Shown: piece after piece, positions 62,136-64,000 of the stretch
Layout of the letters: each line of letters starts with the position of its first letter
Position numbering within the stretch: position 1 is the first letter of the stretch
Assembly: GCF_003324185.1 (NCBI RefSeq)
Contig: NZ_PXUP01000011.1
Coordinates: 1 to 64,000, forward strand
Origin: Faecalibacterium prausnitzii
Lineage (GTDB): Bacteria > Bacillota > Clostridia > Oscillospirales > Ruminococcaceae
Reading direction: 5' to 3'
Length of the DNA stretch: 64,000 nt
Position numbers and translations under genes: made by a program
Notes under the pieces: model-generated
Database searches by the model: none
Told to the model about the DNA's origin: nothing
The model's input: only the letters and a program-made list of their open reading frames with translations

Positions 62136-62669
62136 TTAGTCCTTATTGGGTTTCGGGATCAGCAGAATGGACATCGTGCGGCCCTCGAGCACGGGCGGCT
62201 TATCGGTGGATGCCTGAGGCAGAGCCTCGGCAAACCGCTTCAGCACGTCTGCGCCCAGAGCACTGTGCGCCATTTCGCGGCCGCGGAAACGGATCGAAAC
62301 CTTTACCTTGTGTCCGGCTGCCAGGAACTTGGCAGTCTGGTTGAGCTTGGTGTTGAAGTCGTTGGTGTCAATATTGAGCGAAAGGCGGGTCTCCTTAACC
62401 TCGACCACCTTCTGGTTCTTCTTGGCTTCCTTCTCCTTCTTCTGCTGTTCAAAACGGTATTTGCCGTAGTCCAGCACCTTGCACACAGGCGGCACAGCCT
62501 GCGGTGCGATCTTTACCAGATCGAGCCCGGCTTCTTCTGCAGCGCGCATGGCCACCTGAATGGACACAACGCCCTTCTGCTCGCCGTCAGCACCGATCAG
62601 GCGAACCTCACGATCACGGATCTGGCCGTTGATCTCCAGTTCCTTCGACTTTCCAGCGGTAGCGATAAT
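62136..62669 (-). CDS. infC: Translation initiation factor IF-3, probable AUU start
   Basis: With ATT 62667-62669 as start the product has 177 residues, normal for IF-3 (about 172-180). GGAGGTG lies 5-6 bases upstream of that ATT; the nearest in-frame ATG (62712-62714) would add 15 atypical residues including the ribosome-binding region. Domains: N-terminal KELEINGQIRDREVRLIGAD, linker VQQKKEKEAKKN-like basic helix, C-terminal RLSLNIDTNDFNTKLNQTAK and VKVSIRFRGREMAH. An AUU start lets IF-3 repress its own synthesis, as known in E. coli. Confidence 0.9.
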   Translation of the reverse strand: MIATAGKSKELEINGQIRDREVRLIGADGEQKGVVSIQVAMRAAEEAGLDLVKIAPQAVPPVCKVLDYGKYRFEQQKKEKEAKKNQKVVEVKETRLSLNIDTNDFNTKLNQTAKFLAAGHKVKVSIRFRGREMAHSALGADVLKRFAEALPQASTDKPPVLEGRTMSILLIPKPNKD

Positions 62670-62900
62670 GAATGCACCTCCAAACAAAATCCATAGTGTT
62701 GCAATATTTGGCATAGAAAACGCGGCCGCCCATATTCTGGACAGCCGCGCGAAATTTCACACAAAGCCGCAGCATTCACAAAGGAATAAGCTGCTGTTTC
62801 GGGTATAGCCCGGGGACATCCTCCCGCAAGGCGAGCGCGGCACAGGCCGTAGCTGCTTTCTTTACCCGGCTATTCTACCACGCTTTATCTGCCCTGTCAA
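62670..62900 (-). promoter_or_regulatory. Promoter and structured leader of infC-rpmI-rplT (L20-leader-like)
   Basis: Promoter TTGACA (62895-62900), 17 bp, TAGAAT (62872-62877). The roughly 200-nt leader contains GGGAGGATGTCCCCGGGCTA-type pairing and, near its end, CGCGGCtGTCC/GGGCGGCCGCG (62721-62750) followed by TTTTC, an intrinsic terminator just before infC. This is the arrangement of the Firmicutes L20 attenuator, where L20 binding promotes termination. I could not match the aptamer base by base. Confidence 0.65.
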
Positions 62901-62943
62901 GCACTTTTTATGCGTTCTTTGGAAAAAATATGACTTTTCCCTT

Positions 62944-64000
62944 TTACGCTTCGATCAGTTTGCCCAGTGCAAAGGAGTAGATGCCCTTATAGGTCACCTT
63001 TTTCGGTGCAAAGCGCTTTTCGATGGCAATGGCGTAAAGGTTCAGCTGGGCGCGGTAGGCGCGTAGGAAGTCACTTTCCGCCTTGCGGTGGTCGGTCTTG
63101 TAGTCCAGCAGCTCCAGATGGTCGGTGTACACCAGCACAAGGTCGGCGATGCCCTGCACCAGCACCTGCGCATCTGCGGCAGCGGGCAGTTCCTCGTGCC
63201 CCTGCGCCGCCAGCACAGCACCGGCGGGCAGCGCGGTGATAAAGGGCAGCTCCCGCAGCACCTGCTCGGCGGCGCAGATTTTTGCAAAGGCCTCGCTTTC
63301 CACAAAACGCCGAATACACACCGCATCCAGCTTTTCCGCGATCTCCGGGGCGGTCAGCTGCACCGCCACCTGACGGTCCCGCTCTGCCGGGATGGCCGCG
63401 TCCAGCGTGCCCGCAGCCTTGGCCTCAGCCAGCCGGGCAAAGTCTGCGTGCTCCAAAAAGGCGTGCAGCGCGGTGCCCATCTCGGCGGCGGTCAGGCCGT
63501 CCTTGGAAAGGAAGCCCGGGCGCTCCAGCGTGGTCTGTTCGGCCTTGTGCACGATGCTGGTCACGCTGACCTTGGCGGGCACCTGCGCAAGCGCTGCCGC
63601 CGGGTACTGCCACGCAAAGTTCTGCCGCAGCGTTTCAACCAAGGCCGAGTCCGTTTCCGGCGCTTCGTCCGGCGTATCTGTATCTATTTCTTCGGACAGC
63701 TGCACGGCATCGTCACACACTTTGATTGCCATCGTACTCTCGGTCTGCACAAACAGCAGTTCCCGATTGCAGGAAAGCTGCCGCAGCACCCCGCCGTCCG
63801 GGTGCACCAGCAGCGCCGCCCGCAGCCAGTCGGCAAAGCTGTTGGCCTGCTGGTGCAGTGTGGCCCCCGCCCCGGCAGCCAGAAAAGCCGCCGCCTTGGC
63901 AAAGGGCTTGGCGCTCTTGCCGCTGCTCAGGGGCACGGTGAGGATGAGCTTATCCTGTGCACGGGTGAGCGCCACATACAGAAGGCGCATCTGCTCGCTG
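62944..64000 (-). CDS. addA: AddA helicase-nuclease subunit, C-terminal part (cut by window edge)
   Basis: The frame enters from the right edge with SEQMRLLYVALTRAQDKLIL, the UvrD-type helicase motif VI, and continues 352 residues to the stop at 62944. The nuclease domain has GTALHAFLEHADFARL and the RecB-family motif GIADLVLVYTDHLELLDYKT (Asp...Asp-Tyr-Lys), then a QLNLYAIAIEKRF end. AddAB processes double-strand breaks up to Chi for RecA. The start, Walker A and addB lie beyond 64000. Confidence 0.85.
   Translation of the reverse strand, partial: SEQMRLLYVALTRAQDKLILTVPLSSGKSAKPFAKAAAFLAAGAGATLHQQANSFADWLRAALLVHPDGGVLRQLSCNRELLFVQTESTMAIKVCDDAVQLSEEIDTDTPDEAPETDSALVETLRQNFAWQYPAAALAQVPAKVSVTSIVHKAEQTTLERPGFLSKDGLTAAEMGTALHAFLEHADFARLAEAKAAGTLDAAIPAERDRQVAVQLTAPEIAEKLDAVCIRRFVESEAFAKICAAEQVLRELPFITALPAGAVLAAQGHEELPAAADAQVLVQGIADLVLVYTDHLELLDYKTDHRKAESDFLRAYRAQLNLYAIAIEKRFAPKKVTYKGIYSFALGKLIEA

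Overview
The window looks like a chromosome segment of a gut clostridium of the Faecalibacterium group (Oscillospiraceae). This rests on the fairly high-GC coding sequence, the Gram-positive gene order (infC-rpmI-rplT, plsX-rnc-smc-ftsY, nadD-yqeK-LCP-rsfS, a cysteine desulfurase gene beside thiI) and intergenic repeats containing AACCCTCTCAGTC. The genus is an inference from gene content; no rRNA is present.

Left third (1-30.55 kb), accessory DNA. 1-4.7 kb is a graveyard of a conjugative element: a partial ECF sigma gene at the edge, an hsdM/hsdR deletion scar, topB and DUF6061 scraps, a 5'-truncated YodL-like gene, an element protein, a TTRAP protein and a BRO-domain protein. It abuts a MATE transporter that has lost its N-terminal third. 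5.8-12.4 kb is a leftward three-gene operon: a small coiled-coil protein, an MMPL/RND exporter and a 1275-residue GLUG-repeat surface protein. 12.5-19.2 kb is an AT-rich block (two phospholipase D/cardiolipin synthase-like proteins, a two-component system, a FUSC-family membrane protein) bounded by perfect 62-bp direct repeats. Each repeat carries a leftward sigma-A promoter, so host operon and insert both have one. 19.25-30.55 kb is an integrative element. It has a phage-like switch (S24-peptidase repressor facing ImmA/IrrE and zinc-ribbon genes across divergent promoters), an ATPase under a palindromic operator, a long structured leader before an extended MazF-like toxin overlapping a ParB-like gene, excisionase-like proteins (one with repeated helix-turn-helix modules), a tyrosine integrase, an AbrB-type regulator, and the 3' part of tRNA-Arg(CCU) as its probable attachment site. 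No conjugation or replication module is visible.

Right two thirds (30.6-64 kb), core chromosome, nearly all on the minus strand. Groups are: sulfur and tRNA thiolation (cysteine desulfurase, thiI) followed by cinA and a degenerate membrane-anchored CinA paralogue; fhs under a ZTP riboswitch with a terminator; an SGNH hydrolase; efp with a zinc-ribbon neighbour; an endonuclease IV-like protein with YqeG; rpsU; leuS; rsfS, LCP, yqeK, nadD, yhbY; rdgB; ftsY, smc, rnc, plsX; trmFO, topA, dprA, an rRNA/tRNA methyltransferase; rplT, rpmI and infC (apparent AUU start) behind a structured leader; and the 3' end of addA.

Most noteworthy: promoter-bearing repeats around the AT-rich insert; a duplicated immA start at its left junction; the structured leader plus MazF/ParB-like pair; the pseudoenzyme-like CinA paralogue; and a 97-bp two-hairpin repeat whose stems differ in sequence but both still pair.
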